Part shown: piece by piece, positions 1-10,462 of the stretch
Layout of the letters: every line of letters starts with the position of its first letter
How positions within the stretch are numbered: the stretch's first letter is position 1
Origin: Firmicutes bacterium HGW-Firmicutes-15
Lineage (GTDB): Bacteria > Bacillota > Syntrophomonadia > Syntrophomonadales > Syntrophomonadaceae
DNA: 64,000 nt
Reading direction: 5' to 3'
NCBI GenBank assembly: GCA_002840245.1
Contig: PHAA01000014.1
Location: 19,524-83,523, forward strand
Program-made: the position numbers and the translations under genes
The notes under the pieces: model-generated
Databases searched by the model: none
Told to the model about the DNA's origin: nothing
The model's input: only the letters and a program-made list of their open reading frames with translations

Positions 1-292
1 ACTAATTGAGGATGTGTCGGGAGTTATATTTTCGATTCGTTTCACCATTTATATGTTCTAGCTATTTACGCGTTCTCCAGTCCTCCCCCTCGACTATAAC
101 CCCTCGCACATATTCTATAATACTGGACACCAATTCGTTGCCACAGGCAAACCGAGGTCGAATGTATGCGGTACATTCACCTTCCCCTTGGCCGTGCGCT
201 CTTGTCAGGATAATGTTGATAGCATAAAATAGAAAAGTCATCTCCCAAACTACAAGGAGATGGTGTCACCATTATTGTTAGGGGATGTCTAT

Positions 293-982
293 TTGACAGG
301 TACGATCATTAATGCCATCGTCATAGTTCTGGCTGGGTTGGTAGGATTATTATTCCGTAAGGGGATACCTGAAAATATTAGCCGTACCATGCAGGATGGC
401 TTGGGCTTACTCATTCTGGGAATCGGGATTCAATTTGCATTCAAGGCAGAGAGCTTGGCTGTGGTAGGCGTATGCTTAGCAATAGGGGCGGTTTTAGGTG
501 AGTGGCAACAATGGGAGGGCAGGCTGGAAACGGTGGGCCATAAACTGGAAAATGTTTTTGGCGGCGGGGATAGCCAGTTCGTAAAGGGTTTTGTTTCCGC
601 AACTCTGTTATTTTGCGTAGGTGCAATGGCAATCGTGGGATCTCTACAGGATGGTTTAACCCATAATTACGAAATTTTATTGGTCAAATCGATGCTGGAT
701 GGAATCTTTGCCATGATATTCGCTGCCAGTATGGGGGTAGGGGTACTTTTTTCGGCTCTGCCTGTTTTGATTTACCAGGGCGCCATTAGCCTGGGAGCCG
801 GTTTTATTAAACCTTTGCTCACGGATCCCATGCTGAACAATATTACTGCACTCGGAGGGGTTTTAATTGCCGGGATTGGCATTAATGCTTTGGGTATTAC
901 GCGTATTAAGGTGGCCAACCTTTTACCTGGTCTTTTCTTGGTTCCCTTAGTCATGTATCTAATTAAATATTTTCCATGGTAA
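293..982 (+). CDS. DUF554 family membrane protein
   Basis: A 229-residue, strongly hydrophobic protein with about six or seven membrane segments. It starts with the G-T-I-I-N-A pattern and carries the internal G-x-x-x-G-E-W-Q motif typical of DUF554 (YdfK-like) proteins, whose function is unknown. I prefer the TTG at 293, which lies eight bases after a GGGG ribosome site and matches where family members begin; an ATG at 260 is directly abutted to AAGGAG and would add eleven residues. It stands alone upstream of gatCAB. Family assignment is firm, role unknown. Confidence 0.85.
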   Translation: MTGTIINAIVIVLAGLVGLLFRKGIPENISRTMQDGLGLLILGIGIQFAFKAESLAVVGVCLAIGAVLGEWQQWEGRLETVGHKLENVFGGGDSQFVKGFVSATLLFCVGAMAIVGSLQDGLTHNYEILLVKSMLDGIFAMIFAASMGVGVLFSALPVLIYQGAISLGAGFIKPLLTDPMLNNITALGGVLIAGIGINALGITRIKVANLLPGLFLVPLVMYLIKYFPW

Positions 983-1129
983 GTGCTGGTGACGACAGGT
1001 CGTTTATTTATGGATATCAAGGCAGATGTGGATAATGCAAGATGGTCCTGAAATTCAGCAAAATGGCAGAGATCATAAGAGAAAAATCCCCAATTTGCCC
1101 GAAAAATATTAGATGAATGGGTTCATTTT

Positions 1130-1138
1130 TGGTATAAT
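1130..1138 (+). promoter_or_regulatory. Extended -10 promoter for gatCAB
   Basis: TGGTATAAT forms an extended -10 element (TGn plus a perfect TATAAT) about 30 bases before gatC. No good -35 hexamer sits 16 to 18 bases upstream, as expected for extended -10 promoters. Confidence 0.6.
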
Positions 1139-1167
1139 GTTGTTTTAGCAGACAAGGAGGTAGGGGT

Positions 1168-1452
1168 ATGGCTTTAAATATGAAAGAAGTTGAGCATGTG
1201 GCTTTGTTGGCCCGGCTGAGTTTGAGTGATGACGAGAAAAAGATATTTGGTGAACAATTGAGTTCTATTCTCAATTATGCAGATACTCTCAATGCCCTGG
1301 CTACTGATGATGTCGAACCGCTGACCCATGTTTTGCCGGCGTTTAATGTCTTCCGAGTCGATTCAATACGACCCAGTATGCAACAAAAAGAGATGCTTAC
1401 CAACGCACCTCTCGCAGAAGAAGGTCAATATAAAGTTCCCAAAATAATGTAG
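1168..1452 (+). CDS. gatC: Asp-tRNA(Asn)/Glu-tRNA(Gln) amidotransferase subunit C
   Basis: A 94-residue GatC, the small clamp subunit of the GatCAB amidotransferase that converts misacylated Glu-tRNA(Gln) or Asp-tRNA(Asn) to the amide form. It shows the family pattern V-E-H-V-A-x-L-A-R-L near the start and the L-x-x-D-x-V-x-P-x-x-H core in the middle. The ATG follows AAGGAGG by eight bases. It heads gatC-gatA-gatB, with 15 bases to gatA. Length and motifs match the family fully. Confidence 0.96.
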   Translation: MALNMKEVEHVALLARLSLSDDEKKIFGEQLSSILNYADTLNALATDDVEPLTHVLPAFNVFRVDSIRPSMQQKEMLTNAPLAEEGQYKVPKIM

Positions 1453-1467
1453 AGGGAGTTATCGGCT

Positions 1468-2922
1468 ATGGAATTATATGAGCTTACCGTACATGAATTG
1501 CAGGAACGATTAACCCGACGGGAAATATCTTCCGAAGAGATCGTAAAATCACTTTTTACACGTATAAATAATGTTGAGGATAAAGTGAAATCCTTTATAA
1601 CTCTGACCGAAGAAATTGCCCTGCAAAAAGCTAGAGAAGTGGACAGAGCAGGACATTATAATAGTATTGCTGGTATACCAATGGGCTTGAAAGATATTTT
1701 TTGCACCAGGGGCGTAAAGACTACCTGTGGATCCAAAATGCTGGCGAACTTTATTCCTGAATACGATTCTACTGCTTCTCGCCGCTTAGATGAGATGCAG
1801 GGGGTTTTAGTGGGCAAGTTGAATATGGACGAATTTGCTATGGGTTCGTCTACAGAGAACTCGGCTTTTTTTGCAACTCACAATCCCTGGGATCTGGAAA
1901 GGGTACCTGGGGGATCCTCTGGCGGATCAGCGGCTGCAGTGGCAGCGGGCGAAGTACCTTTTGCTCTGGGAACTGATACCGGCGGTTCCATAAGACAACC
2001 GGCCTCTTTTTGCGGAGTGGTGGGAATGAAGCCTACTTATGGCAGGGTATCTCGCTGGGGGGTTATCGCCTATGCCTCATCTCTGGATCAAGTCGGAGTA
2101 TTCAGTAAAGATGTACTGGACAGCGCTTTGATTATGAATATTATTGCTGGGCACGATCCTCTGGATTCGACCAGCGCTGCCATAGAGGTACCGGACTATA
2201 TCAGTTATCTGGATGGTAATGTCAAAGGCCTGCGGATTGCCTACCCTAAAGAGTATTTCGGGCAGGGGGTTGATGCCGCAATAAAAGAATCCATAAATAA
2301 AGCTCTGCATAAGTATGAGGAATTAGGGGCTATTGTAGAGGAAGTATCTCTTCCTCATAGCGAATATGCTCTTCCGGCTTATTATCTGGTTGCCCCGGCA
2401 GAAGCCAGTGCTAATCTGGCTAGATTTGATGGCGTGCGATATGGACACCGGGATTTTGAGGCCGAAAATGTCATTGACATGTTTTCTCATTCGCGGGCTC
2501 AGGGCTTTGGGGATGAAGTGAAAAGACGTATTATGTTGGGTGCTTATGCTTTGAGTTCTGGTTACTATGATGCCTATTATCTTAAGGCTTTAAAAGTGAG
2601 AAGATTGATCGCCAATGATTTTGATAAGGTATTCCGGGATTTCGATGTTATTGTATCACCTACCACCCCGACGACTGCCTTCAAATTAGGAGAGCAGTGT
2701 GGAGACCCGTTGACCTTATACATGAACGATATTTTGACGGTACCTGTTAACATGGCAGGTTTGCCGGGAATTTCTATACCCTGCGGATTTAAGAACGGTT
2801 TGCCAATAGGCATGCAGCTGATTGGCAAAGCATTTAATGAAGGAACTCTGTTTAAAGCGGCTTATGGGTTTGAACAGAATACCACTTACCATACTATGAA
2901 ACCGGAACTGGGGGTGAAATAA
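1468..2922 (+). CDS. gatA: Asp-tRNA(Asn)/Glu-tRNA(Gln) amidotransferase subunit A
   Basis: A 484-residue amidase-signature protein, the glutaminase subunit that releases ammonia for tRNA-dependent amidation. The Ser-cisSer-Lys triad is visible: Lys75 in G-I-P-M-G-L-K-D, then the glycine/serine-rich stretch P-G-G-S-S-G-G-S around 150 and G-T-D-T-G-G-S-I-R around 175. Length is standard. The gene is followed without a gap by gatB, whose TTG start directly abuts the gatA stop codon, so the two are probably translationally coupled. Confidence 0.97.
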   Translation: MELYELTVHELQERLTRREISSEEIVKSLFTRINNVEDKVKSFITLTEEIALQKAREVDRAGHYNSIAGIPMGLKDIFCTRGVKTTCGSKMLANFIPEYDSTASRRLDEMQGVLVGKLNMDEFAMGSSTENSAFFATHNPWDLERVPGGSSGGSAAAVAAGEVPFALGTDTGGSIRQPASFCGVVGMKPTYGRVSRWGVIAYASSLDQVGVFSKDVLDSALIMNIIAGHDPLDSTSAAIEVPDYISYLDGNVKGLRIAYPKEYFGQGVDAAIKESINKALHKYEELGAIVEEVSLPHSEYALPAYYLVAPAEASANLARFDGVRYGHRDFEAENVIDMFSHSRAQGFGDEVKRRIMLGAYALSSGYYDAYYLKALKVRRLIANDFDKVFRDFDVIVSPTTPTTAFKLGEQCGDPLTLYMNDILTVPVNMAGLPGISIPCGFKNGLPIGMQLIGKAFNEGTLFKAAYGFEQNTTYHTMKPELGVK

Positions 2923-4371
2923 TTGAGTGAAAATTATGAAACTGTAATCGGCTTAGAGGTACATGCCGAATTGAAAACCCAGACGAAAATATTTTGCTCC
3001 TGTTCCACCGCTTTCGGGGCTGAACCTAACACCCAGACCTGCCCGGTTTGTGCAGGATTTCCGGGTGTATTGCCGGTATTAAATGAGAAAGTAGTAGAAT
3101 TAGCCATTAAAACAGGTTTGGCCTTACATAGTCAGATACCCGAAATATGCAAATTTGACCGCAAAAATTATTTTTATCCTGACTCGCCCAAGGCTTACCA
3201 GATATCGCAGTTTGATATGCCGGTATGCATAGGCGGGTACCTGGATATAGATGTAAATGGCGAGAAGAAGCGGATAGGAATAACCCGAGCTCACATGGAG
3301 GAGGATGCTGGTAAGCTGGTGCATCAGGGTGATATTACTACCACTCCTTTCTCTCTGGTAGATTTGAACCGCTGCGGCGTGCCTCTTTTAGAAATCGTTT
3401 CTGAACCAGATTTAAGGTCTTCTCAGGAAGCACGGGCTTATATGGAAAAACTACGTTCTATCTTGCTTTTTGCAGGGGTTTCAGATTGTAAGATGGAGGA
3501 AGGATCCTTACGCTGTGATGCGAATGTGTCGGTTCGACCCACCGGGCAGAAAGAGTTTGGAACCCGAGCCGAGATAAAAAACCTTAATTCCTTCCGGGCA
3601 CTGGAAAGAGCCATTGAGTATGAAGTCAAAAGGCAAATAGAAGCTCTGGAAGATGGAGAAGAGATTGTTCAGGAAACCAGAACCTGGGATGAAGAGAAGC
3701 AGCTTACCCGTTCAATGCGTTCGAAAGAAGAGGCCCATGATTACCGTTATTTTCCTGAACCTGATCTACCTCCATTGCATATAAGCAGGGACCGGGTGGG
3801 AGAGATAAGAGATGAAATGCCGGAGATGCCAGAACAGGCACAAGAGCGGCTGGTTAAGGATTATGGCTTGCCCGAGTATGATGCGGCCATACTGACATTA
3901 ACTCCGGAAAGCCTCTGTTTTTTAGATCAGTGTCTGAGTCATTATCCTGATGCAAAGATGATATCAAATTGGATGATGGGAGAATTAAGTCGTCTATTGA
4001 ATCAGAACAATCAGGAAATAAGCGACTGCAAACTAAAACCGGCTGACCTGGTGCACATGCTAAAGCTTATCGATGATGGCACTATCAGTGGTAAGATGGG
4101 CAAGACTGTTTTTGAAGAGATGTTTAGCAGTGGTAAGAGCCCGGTCCTCATTATTAAGGAGAAAGGCTTGGTGCAGATTTCCGACGAAGGAACGCTGCTG
4201 CCGGTTATAGAGGATATAATTAAGGCTAATCCGAAGGTAGTAGAGGACTATAAAAATGGCAAAGACAAAGCATTTGGATTCTTCATCGGGCAGATAATGA
4301 AGTCAACCCGAGGGCAAGCGAATCCGGCGCTGGTCAATAAGCTATTGAAAGAAAGATTGGATTGTCTGTAA
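2923..4371 (+). CDS. gatB: Asp-tRNA(Asn)/Glu-tRNA(Gln) amidotransferase subunit B
   Basis: A 482-residue GatB, the tRNA-binding and kinase-like subunit. It opens with [13 protein letters not shown], has the zinc site C-S-C-S followed by C-P-V-C in the first 45 residues, and the R-x-D-x-N-V-S-V-R region near residue 200; the C-terminal YqeY-like tail domain is complete. The TTG start immediately follows the gatA stop and has GGGGGTGA upstream, inside the end of gatA. Confidence 0.97.
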   Translation: MSENYETVIGLEVHAELKTQTKIFCSCSTAFGAEPNTQTCPVCAGFPGVLPVLNEKVVELAIKTGLALHSQIPEICKFDRKNYFYPDSPKAYQISQFDMPVCIGGYLDIDVNGEKKRIGITRAHMEEDAGKLVHQGDITTTPFSLVDLNRCGVPLLEIVSEPDLRSSQEARAYMEKLRSILLFAGVSDCKMEEGSLRCDANVSVRPTGQKEFGTRAEIKNLNSFRALERAIEYEVKRQIEALEDGEEIVQETRTWDEEKQLTRSMRSKEEAHDYRYFPEPDLPPLHISRDRVGEIRDEMPEMPEQAQERLVKDYGLPEYDAAILTLTPESLCFLDQCLSHYPDAKMISNWMMGELSRLLNQNNQEISDCKLKPADLVHMLKLIDDGTISGKMGKTVFEEMFSSGKSPVLIIKEKGLVQISDEGTLLPVIEDIIKANPKVVEDYKNGKDKAFGFFIGQIMKSTRGQANPALVNKLLKERLDCL

Positions 4372-4442
4372 TCGAAATCATATTAGGAAAATATATTTGC
4401 CATTACGAATAAATTGCGCTTAGCGCCAGGGGAGGAATATTT

Positions 4443-5618
4443 GTGACTTGGACGGTTATGAACCGAGATTGGTTCCTGGAACCGGATGCTAAAATTTACA
4501 TTGTAGACACTACTTTGCGGGATGGAGAGCAAACTGCTGGAGTAGTATTCTCCAATGAGGAGAAAGTTAGAATTGCCTGTTACTTGGATCAAATAGGCAT
4601 TGACCAGATTGAGGCTGGAATACCGGTAATGGGTGGCTTTGAAAAGGATTGTATTAAAGAGATTGTAAGAATGGGTCTAAAATCCAGCATCATGGCCTGG
4701 AACCGGGCAGTAATAGATGATATTAAGGAATCTATTGAATGTGGTGTTGATGCTGTAGCAATTTCCATCAGTACTTCTGATATTCATATCGAGCATAAAC
4801 TTCAGACCACCCGTGGGGATGTATTGAAGCGCATGGCCGATGCGGTCAAGTTTGCCAAAGATAATAACCTATATGTGTCGGTCAATGCTGAGGATGCTTC
4901 CCGCTCTGATATGGATTATCTGACTGAGTTTGCCCTAATTGCCAAACATGCCGGAGCGAATCGTTTGCGTTTTTGCGATACTGTAGGTACCTTGAACCCC
5001 TTAACTACTTTTAGATATATTAAGACTTTGCGCGATGCAGTTGGCCTGGATATAGAAATGCATACCCATAATGATTTCGGTATGGCTACTGCTAATTCCC
5101 TGGCGGGGATGTATGCAGGGGCCAATCATGTGGGAGTAACTGTGAATGGCCTGGGAGAAAGGGCTGGTAATTCCTGCTTACAGGAAGTGATTATGTGTAT
5201 GAGGCACTTAATGAAAATAGATGTTAGCTACAATACGACTCTATTTCGAGAGGTAGCTATGTATGTTGCAGAAGCTTCAGGCAGGGCTTTACCGGTTAAT
5301 AAGGCGATTGTAGGGGCTAATATATTTGCCCATGAATCTGGGATACATGGTGATGGGGTTTTAAAGAACCCACTTACTTATGAGGCTTTTCTGCCCGAAG
5401 AAGTGGGACTAGAAAGACAGATGGTAATTGGTAAACATTCTGGTTCAAACTCAATAAAGGCCAAGTTTAGGGAGTATGGAAATGAGATTAGTGAAGAGGA
5501 ATCCCAGGAAATATTAAACAGGTGTCGGCAGATGGCAATTGATAAAAAAAGGTCTCTGTTTGATAAGGAAATTGTCTATGTTTATAAAGATTTATTGAGA
5601 GAGAGGGAGAAAAATTGA
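4443..5618 (+). CDS. Homocitrate synthase-family enzyme, probable Re-citrate synthase
   Basis: A 391-residue DRE-TIM metallolyase. Visible are T-L-R-D-G-E-Q near residue 25 (metal ligand and catalytic Arg), H-T-H-N-D-F-G near 200 (metal-binding histidines) and G-L-G-E-R-A-G-N near 235. By sequence type it resembles NifV/homocitrate synthase. Its operon partners, an aconitase-like pair and isocitrate dehydrogenase, argue that it condenses acetyl-CoA with oxaloacetate to citrate, as the Re-citrate synthase of Clostridium kluyveri does within the same family. No nif gene is in view. The GTG start follows GGGGAGGA; the next gene overlaps its stop by four bases. Alternative: homocitrate or (R)-citramalate formation. 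Confidence 0.8.
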   Translation: MTWTVMNRDWFLEPDAKIYIVDTTLRDGEQTAGVVFSNEEKVRIACYLDQIGIDQIEAGIPVMGGFEKDCIKEIVRMGLKSSIMAWNRAVIDDIKESIECGVDAVAISISTSDIHIEHKLQTTRGDVLKRMADAVKFAKDNNLYVSVNAEDASRSDMDYLTEFALIAKHAGANRLRFCDTVGTLNPLTTFRYIKTLRDAVGLDIEMHTHNDFGMATANSLAGMYAGANHVGVTVNGLGERAGNSCLQEVIMCMRHLMKIDVSYNTTLFREVAMYVAEASGRALPVNKAIVGANIFAHESGIHGDGVLKNPLTYEAFLPEEVGLERQMVIGKHSGSNSIKAKFREYGNEISEEESQEILNRCRQMAIDKKRSLFDKEIVYVYKDLLREREKN

Positions 5619-6871
5619 GCAAGACCATCGCTGAAAAAATACTATCCACTAAGAGTGGTCAGGACGCCCGGGCAAATGACATTGTGGTGGCTGATTTGGA
5701 TTTTGTGATGGGCCAGGATGGAACATCTGGGCTGGCTATTCAAGCCTTTGAGGAAATGCAGGCCAAGCAGGTTTTTGATCCGGCACGTGTCGCTATGGTC
5801 ATTGATCATAGTTCACCCAGTCCATTGGCAGGAGTGTCGGCACTTCATAGACAAATGCGTGTGTTTGCCGATGAGCAGAAGATTAATTTTTATGATATTG
5901 GAGATGGGGTTTGTCACCAATTGCTGCCGGAACAGGGTCATGTTGTTCCAGGGGATTTAGTAATTGGAGCCGATTCGCATACCTGTACCTACGGAGCTAT
6001 TAATGTTTTCTCTACCGGTGTAGGATCTACTGATCTAGCAGCAGGACTGGTTTCAGGGAAGCTGTGGTTTAAGGTTCCGGAAACATTTAAATTCGTTCTC
6101 AACGGCAGACTACCGGCCGGAGTTTATGCCAAAGACCTCATTCTTTATCTAATAGGTGATGTTACCGCTGATGGGGCCACCTACATGGCGGCAGAATATG
6201 TCGGGGAGGCCATCGCGGCACTTTCCATTGATGCTCGCTTAACCATCAGTAATATGGCGATTGAAATGGGAGCCAAGTGTGGCTTAATGGAAGCGGATCA
6301 GAAGACCATCGACTGGGTAAGAGCTCACAGTAAAAAAGATTTTACACCGGTTAAGGCAGACTTGGATGCTGTCTATGCCCGTATAAAAGAATATGATGTA
6401 TCGAAGCTGGAACCGCAGGTTGCTAAGCCGCATACGGTTGACAATGTATGTCCCGTAGGAGAAGTGGCTGGGATTCCAATACAACAGGGAGTTATTGGGA
6501 CCTGTACCAATGGCAGGATGGAAGATTTACGCATTGCTGCAGGCATATTAAAGGGTAAAAAGATAGATAGGCATACCCGATTAATAGTGGCGCCCTCATC
6601 TCGGCAGTTGATGTTACAGGCTATGCGAGAAGGACTCATTGAAGTATTCGTTGAGGCAGGAGCGGCAGTAGTCACACCAGGTTGCGGACCTTGCGTAGGA
6701 ACTCATAATGGTGTACCGTCTGATGGTGAAAATGTCATTTCCACTGCCAATCGCAATTTCAAAGGTCGGATGGGTAATCCCACCTCTTTCATATATCTGG
6801 GCTCACCTGCCACAGTAGCAGCGTCTGTGTTATATGGCAAGATTACTGACCCACGTGAGTTTATAAAGTAG
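5615..6871 (+). CDS. Aconitase/3-isopropylmalate dehydratase family, large subunit
   Basis: A 418-residue LeuC-type hydro-lyase large subunit. It has G-A-D-S-H-T-C-T, V-I-G-T-C-T-N-G-R and P-G-C-G-P-C, together supplying the three cysteines of a [4Fe-4S] cluster. In this class the swivel domain is a separate protein, encoded by the next gene. Context between a citrate/homocitrate synthase and isocitrate dehydrogenase suggests it works as a split aconitase rather than in leucine synthesis; no leuA or leuB is present. TTG start overlaps the previous stop (TTGA). Substrate is inferred from context. Confidence 0.88.
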   Translation: MSKTIAEKILSTKSGQDARANDIVVADLDFVMGQDGTSGLAIQAFEEMQAKQVFDPARVAMVIDHSSPSPLAGVSALHRQMRVFADEQKINFYDIGDGVCHQLLPEQGHVVPGDLVIGADSHTCTYGAINVFSTGVGSTDLAAGLVSGKLWFKVPETFKFVLNGRLPAGVYAKDLILYLIGDVTADGATYMAAEYVGEAIAALSIDARLTISNMAIEMGAKCGLMEADQKTIDWVRAHSKKDFTPVKADLDAVYARIKEYDVSKLEPQVAKPHTVDNVCPVGEVAGIPIQQGVIGTCTNGRMEDLRIAAGILKGKKIDRHTRLIVAPSSRQLMLQAMREGLIEVFVEAGAAVVTPGCGPCVGTHNGVPSDGENVISTANRNFKGRMGNPTSFIYLGSPATVAASVLYGKITDPREFIK

Positions 6872-6883
6872 AGGAGGAGCATA

Positions 6884-7384
6884 ATGGATTTACACGGGAA
6901 AGTTCATAAATTCGCTAATGATGTTAATACCGATTATATTATATCTGGTCGTCACAAATTCAAGACATTAGATATGAAAGAGCTAGCTAAGCATGTCATG
7001 GAAGATCTGGATCCTGAATTTTATTCCAAGGTTACAAAAGGTGATTTTATCGTTGCTGGCAGCAATTTCGGCTGCGGATCTTCTCGGGAACAGGCTCCAT
7101 TGGCCATTATTAACGCTAATGTCAGCGCGGTTATTGCGAAATCTTTTGCCCGTATTTTCTATCGCAATTGTATTAATACCGGATTGCCATTAATTGAGTG
7201 TAATACAGATGGAATTGACGAAGGGGACGAACTTGAAGTCGACCTGGGCGCTGGAATATTACACAACTTGAGCAAGGGCACAGACATTGCTATTACTCCC
7301 TTGCCGGCAGTTATGCTGAAAATTCTTAATGATGGTGGCCTGGTAGAACACTTCAAGAAATATGGCGGATTTAATTTCGATTAA
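6884..7384 (+). CDS. Aconitase/3-isopropylmalate dehydratase family, small subunit
   Basis: A 166-residue LeuD-type swivel subunit. It contains N-T-D-Y-I-I-S-G-R near the start and the hallmark [12 protein letters not shown] near residue 65, which positions substrate over the iron-sulfur cluster of the large subunit. It lies 12 bases after that gene with a GGAGGAG ribosome site. In this operon it would complete a heteromeric aconitase acting on citrate and isocitrate; isopropylmalate or homoaconitate cannot be excluded from sequence alone. Confidence 0.88.
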   Translation: MDLHGKVHKFANDVNTDYIISGRHKFKTLDMKELAKHVMEDLDPEFYSKVTKGDFIVAGSNFGCGSSREQAPLAIINANVSAVIAKSFARIFYRNCINTGLPLIECNTDGIDEGDELEVDLGAGILHNLSKGTDIAITPLPAVMLKILNDGGLVEHFKKYGGFNFD

Positions 7385-7430
7385 AGAACGATAGACGCTG
7401 AAATATATAAAATAAATGGAGGTAATTATA

Positions 7431-8705
7431 TTGTCTTCAATTCAGGGAGAAAAGATAATCGTTAATAATGGAGTGCTAAATGTTCCGGATCATCCTATTA
7501 TTCCATTTATCATAGGAGACGGAACTGGGCCGGACATTTGGGCAGCGGCTTCGCGGGTTCTGGATGCAGCGGTGGATAAAGCCTATTCAGGCCATAAATC
7601 CATTGTTTGGAAAGAAGTACTGGCAGGGGAAAAAGCTTTTAATATTACTGGGGAATGGCTGCCGCAGGAAACGCTGGATATCATTCGTGAGTATTTTATC
7701 GCTATCAAAGGCCCATTGACAACCCCTATAGGAGGGGGCATTCGCTCCTTAAATGTAGCTCTTCGGCAGAACCTGGACTTATATGCCTGCGTACGTCCGG
7801 TCAGTTATTTTAAAGGTGTACCTTCACCGGTAAAACGTCCTGAAGATGTGAACATGGTAATCTTCCGCGAGAATACTGAAGATATTTATGCTGGAATTGA
7901 GTATCAGGAGGGTTCTACAGAAGCGAAAAAGTTGCTGCAATTCTTGCAGGATGAAATGGGGGTAAACCTAATTCGTTTCCCTGGCAGTTCGGCATTAGGA
8001 ATTAAACCAGTATCCGAGGAAGGCAGCAAACGCCTGGTGAGGGCGGCAATTAAATTTGCCTTAACCGAAGGAAGAAAGAGCGTTGTCCTGGTACATAAAG
8101 GTAATATTATGAAATATACTGAAGGCGCTTTTAAAAATTGGGGCTATGAAGTGGCTGAACAGGAATTTGGGGATCAGGTTTTTACCTGGAATGAATATGA
8201 TCGCATTAAGGATGCAGAAGGGGCGAAAGCCGCGGACAAGGCACAGTCAGAGGCAGAGCTAGCAGGAAGGATTATTATTAAAGATTCCATCGCAGATATA
8301 TTCTTACAGCAGATATTAACCCGTCCGGCAGAGTTTGATGTAGTAGCTACGCTTAATCTGAACGGGGACTACATGTCCGATGCTTTGGCAGCCCAGGTAG
8401 GTGGAATTGGTATTGCCCCTGGAGCCAATATTAATTATTTGACCGGGCATGCCATATTTGAAGCTACGCATGGAACCGCACCGAAATACACTGGACTTGA
8501 TAAAGTAAATCCCTCCTCGGTTATCTTATCCGGTGAAATGATGCTCCGGCATCTGCAATGGAATGAAGCCGCTGATTTAATTATAGCCTCAATTGAGAAA
8601 ACCATTGCCAGCAAGATTGTAACCTATGACTTTGCCCGCTTAATGGAAGGGGCAACTGAAGTTAAATGCTCTGAGTTTGCGAATGAGTTGATCAAAAACC
8701 TTTAG
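7431..8705 (+). CDS. icd: NADP-dependent isocitrate dehydrogenase
   Basis: A 424-residue isocitrate dehydrogenase close to the Escherichia coli type. The substrate loop [13 protein letters not shown] holds the phosphorylatable serine position, [12 protein letters not shown] is present, and T-A-P-K-Y-x-G-x-D-K-V carries the Lys-Tyr pair that marks NADP specificity. I use the TTG at 7431, eight bases after GGAGG; the ATG at 7416 overlaps that ribosome site. It closes the pathway from citrate to 2-oxoglutarate begun by the three genes upstream. Confidence 0.93.
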   Translation: MSSIQGEKIIVNNGVLNVPDHPIIPFIIGDGTGPDIWAAASRVLDAAVDKAYSGHKSIVWKEVLAGEKAFNITGEWLPQETLDIIREYFIAIKGPLTTPIGGGIRSLNVALRQNLDLYACVRPVSYFKGVPSPVKRPEDVNMVIFRENTEDIYAGIEYQEGSTEAKKLLQFLQDEMGVNLIRFPGSSALGIKPVSEEGSKRLVRAAIKFALTEGRKSVVLVHKGNIMKYTEGAFKNWGYEVAEQEFGDQVFTWNEYDRIKDAEGAKAADKAQSEAELAGRIIIKDSIADIFLQQILTRPAEFDVVATLNLNGDYMSDALAAQVGGIGIAPGANINYLTGHAIFEATHGTAPKYTGLDKVNPSSVILSGEMMLRHLQWNEAADLIIASIEKTIASKIVTYDFARLMEGATEVKCSEFANELIKNL

Positions 8706-8758
8706 AATTTAATTGAACTGAAACTTAAAAAAATTTACCGGGGCATGAACGGCTCATA

Positions 8759-10354
8759 ATGAAAATCGGATTTATTAAAGGTAATACCGGCCAATTATAC
8801 AGGATGCTGTTTTTAGGGGAGGAGAAGCCAATTAATAATAAATTCAAGGAATCATTACTCGATAAAAACACATTTTCTGTAACATGGGAACTTGTCCCCG
8901 GCCGGGGAGCACATGAAAAGCTTCAGGAAAATGCTATCCTTTCAGCAGAGCAGGCCGCAAAAGATGGTAGAATTCATGCCATTACCATTACCGATAATCC
9001 AGGCGGGAAGCCTGCTTTATCGGCTGTTTACCTCGGGTTGGAAATATTAAAGCTGGGGATTGAACCGCTCGTTCATTTTACCTGCAAAGACAAAAACCGT
9101 AACCAGATTGAATCTGAGCTTTATGCGATGGATCGTGCTGGCATCAGAAACCTTTTGGTGATGACCGGTGATTATCCAACTAACGGGTTTAAAGGTCGTC
9201 CTAAACCGGTTTTTGATCTGGACTCGATTCATGTTTTGGATCTGATAGCCAATATGAATAAAGGGTTGGAAATCCAAGAATCGAAAGGTATTGCTCATCA
9301 GCCAAGCGATTTCTTTGCTGGTAGTGTTGTTTCGCCCTTTAAAGCTACTGAAGCCGAACTTTTGGTTCAATACTATAAACTTAAGAAAAAAATCGCGAAT
9401 GAAGCCGGATTTATCGTGACACAACTAGGTTTTGATGCCCGTAAATTCCACGAGGTTTTGCAGATTATTAGGAATTACAATGCAAATATACCTGTAATAG
9501 GGAATATATATATCCTGCCTTTTGGTGCGGGTAAAATGATGAACTCAAACCAATTGCCAGGCAGTGTGGTTACTAACAAGCTGTTGTCAGAGCTTGATCA
9601 AGAAAGGACTACCGAAGATAAAGGTGTAAGTGCGAGGTTGCTTCGCGCTGCCAAAATGTATGCCTTTATGAAAGGCATGGGTTTTGATGGGATTCACTTG
9701 GGAGGCCATAATATTAAATATGAGCAAGTGAAATATATTATTGATAAAGGTGAAGAACTTAGTACCGAATGGATGAAGTTGATACCTGAATTCGATTATC
9801 CACAACCCAATGGATTTTATTTTTTTGAAAAAGACTCGAATACTGGCCTTAATACGAATATAGCGTTTAATCGGACAAGCCTGCCGGTTGATCTTCCAGT
9901 GGGACTTAATTATCGTTTGATGCGTTTCATCCACCATCTGTTTTTTACTCCAGATAAAAACTTATTTCCTTTAATGAGCCGTTTGTACAACGGTGCTAAA
10001 AGCCCAAGAAAATACACATTTGAGCATATCCTTAAAGTGATTGGAAACGGTTGTAAGGATTGTGGCGATTGTGCATTACTGGATATCGCTTATCTCTGTC
10101 CAATGTCAGGGTGCCCGAAAAATCAACGTAATGGTGCTTGTGGAGGGAGTTATGATGGTTGGTGTGAAGTCTTCCCCAATGAAAAGAAATGTATCTGGGT
10201 TAAAGCTTACTCGATCCTTAAGGCTTATAACGAAGAAGAACAACTAGAAAACTTATATATACCTCCGGTTAACTGGGATTTATATCAAACATCTGCTTGG
10301 TACAATTACTACACAGGCCGGGATCACTCGGCAGCAATAAGAAAATGTAAATGA
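8759..10354 (+). CDS. metF: Methylenetetrahydrofolate reductase fused to MetV-type domain
   Basis: A 531-residue fusion. Roughly residues 35-330 are the MetF barrel (flavin-dependent reduction of methylene-THF to methyl-THF), with F-S-V-T-W-E-L-V-P-G-R-G near the start. The last 130 residues are the cysteine-rich MTHFR C-terminal or MetV domain: C-K-D-C-G-D-C, C-P-M-S-G-C-P-K and N-G-A-C-G-G-S. In acetogens MetV is usually a separate small protein partnering MetF and Hdr-type proteins, so fusion in the order MetF-MetV is notable. Ribosome site before 8759 is weak; an ATG at 8804 is an alternative. It follows icd by 53 bases. Confidence 0.88.
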   Translation: MKIGFIKGNTGQLYRMLFLGEEKPINNKFKESLLDKNTFSVTWELVPGRGAHEKLQENAILSAEQAAKDGRIHAITITDNPGGKPALSAVYLGLEILKLGIEPLVHFTCKDKNRNQIESELYAMDRAGIRNLLVMTGDYPTNGFKGRPKPVFDLDSIHVLDLIANMNKGLEIQESKGIAHQPSDFFAGSVVSPFKATEAELLVQYYKLKKKIANEAGFIVTQLGFDARKFHEVLQIIRNYNANIPVIGNIYILPFGAGKMMNSNQLPGSVVTNKLLSELDQERTTEDKGVSARLLRAAKMYAFMKGMGFDGIHLGGHNIKYEQVKYIIDKGEELSTEWMKLIPEFDYPQPNGFYFFEKDSNTGLNTNIAFNRTSLPVDLPVGLNYRLMRFIHHLFFTPDKNLFPLMSRLYNGAKSPRKYTFEHILKVIGNGCKDCGDCALLDIAYLCPMSGCPKNQRNGACGGSYDGWCEVFPNEKKCIWVKAYSILKAYNEEEQLENLYIPPVNWDLYQTSAWYNYYTGRDHSAAIRKCK

Positions 10355-10404
10355 ACAGATGAAAAAATCGCAGGGGGTGCTACTTTGTCTACGCACAAGT
10401 AGGC

Positions 10405-10458
10405 TGCGCAAGTGGGGGCGGTTTTTGACTTTAATAGGCAACTGTCTCCACTTGCGCA
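10405..10458. repeat. Inverted repeat between convergent genes
   Basis: TGCGCAAGTGG at 10405-10415 pairs perfectly with CCACTTGCGCA at 10448-10458, with a 32-base loop that contains a run of T. It sits between metF and the convergent kinase gene and ends five bases from the kinase stop codon. It may serve as a bidirectional transcription end, although the loop is long for a classical terminator. Confidence 0.5.
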
Positions 10459-10462
10459 ATGT

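Noticed and set aside
6..227. 73-codon frame at the left edge
   Set aside because: No ribosome site, unusual composition and no resemblance to any protein; treated as non-coding.
4443..5618. nifV homocitrate synthase for nitrogenase cofactor
   Set aside because: No nif gene in the window, and the operon continues with aconitase-like and isocitrate dehydrogenase genes.
7416..7430. ATG at 7416 as start of icd
   Set aside because: The GGAGG ribosome site lies inside these codons and points to the TTG at 7431.
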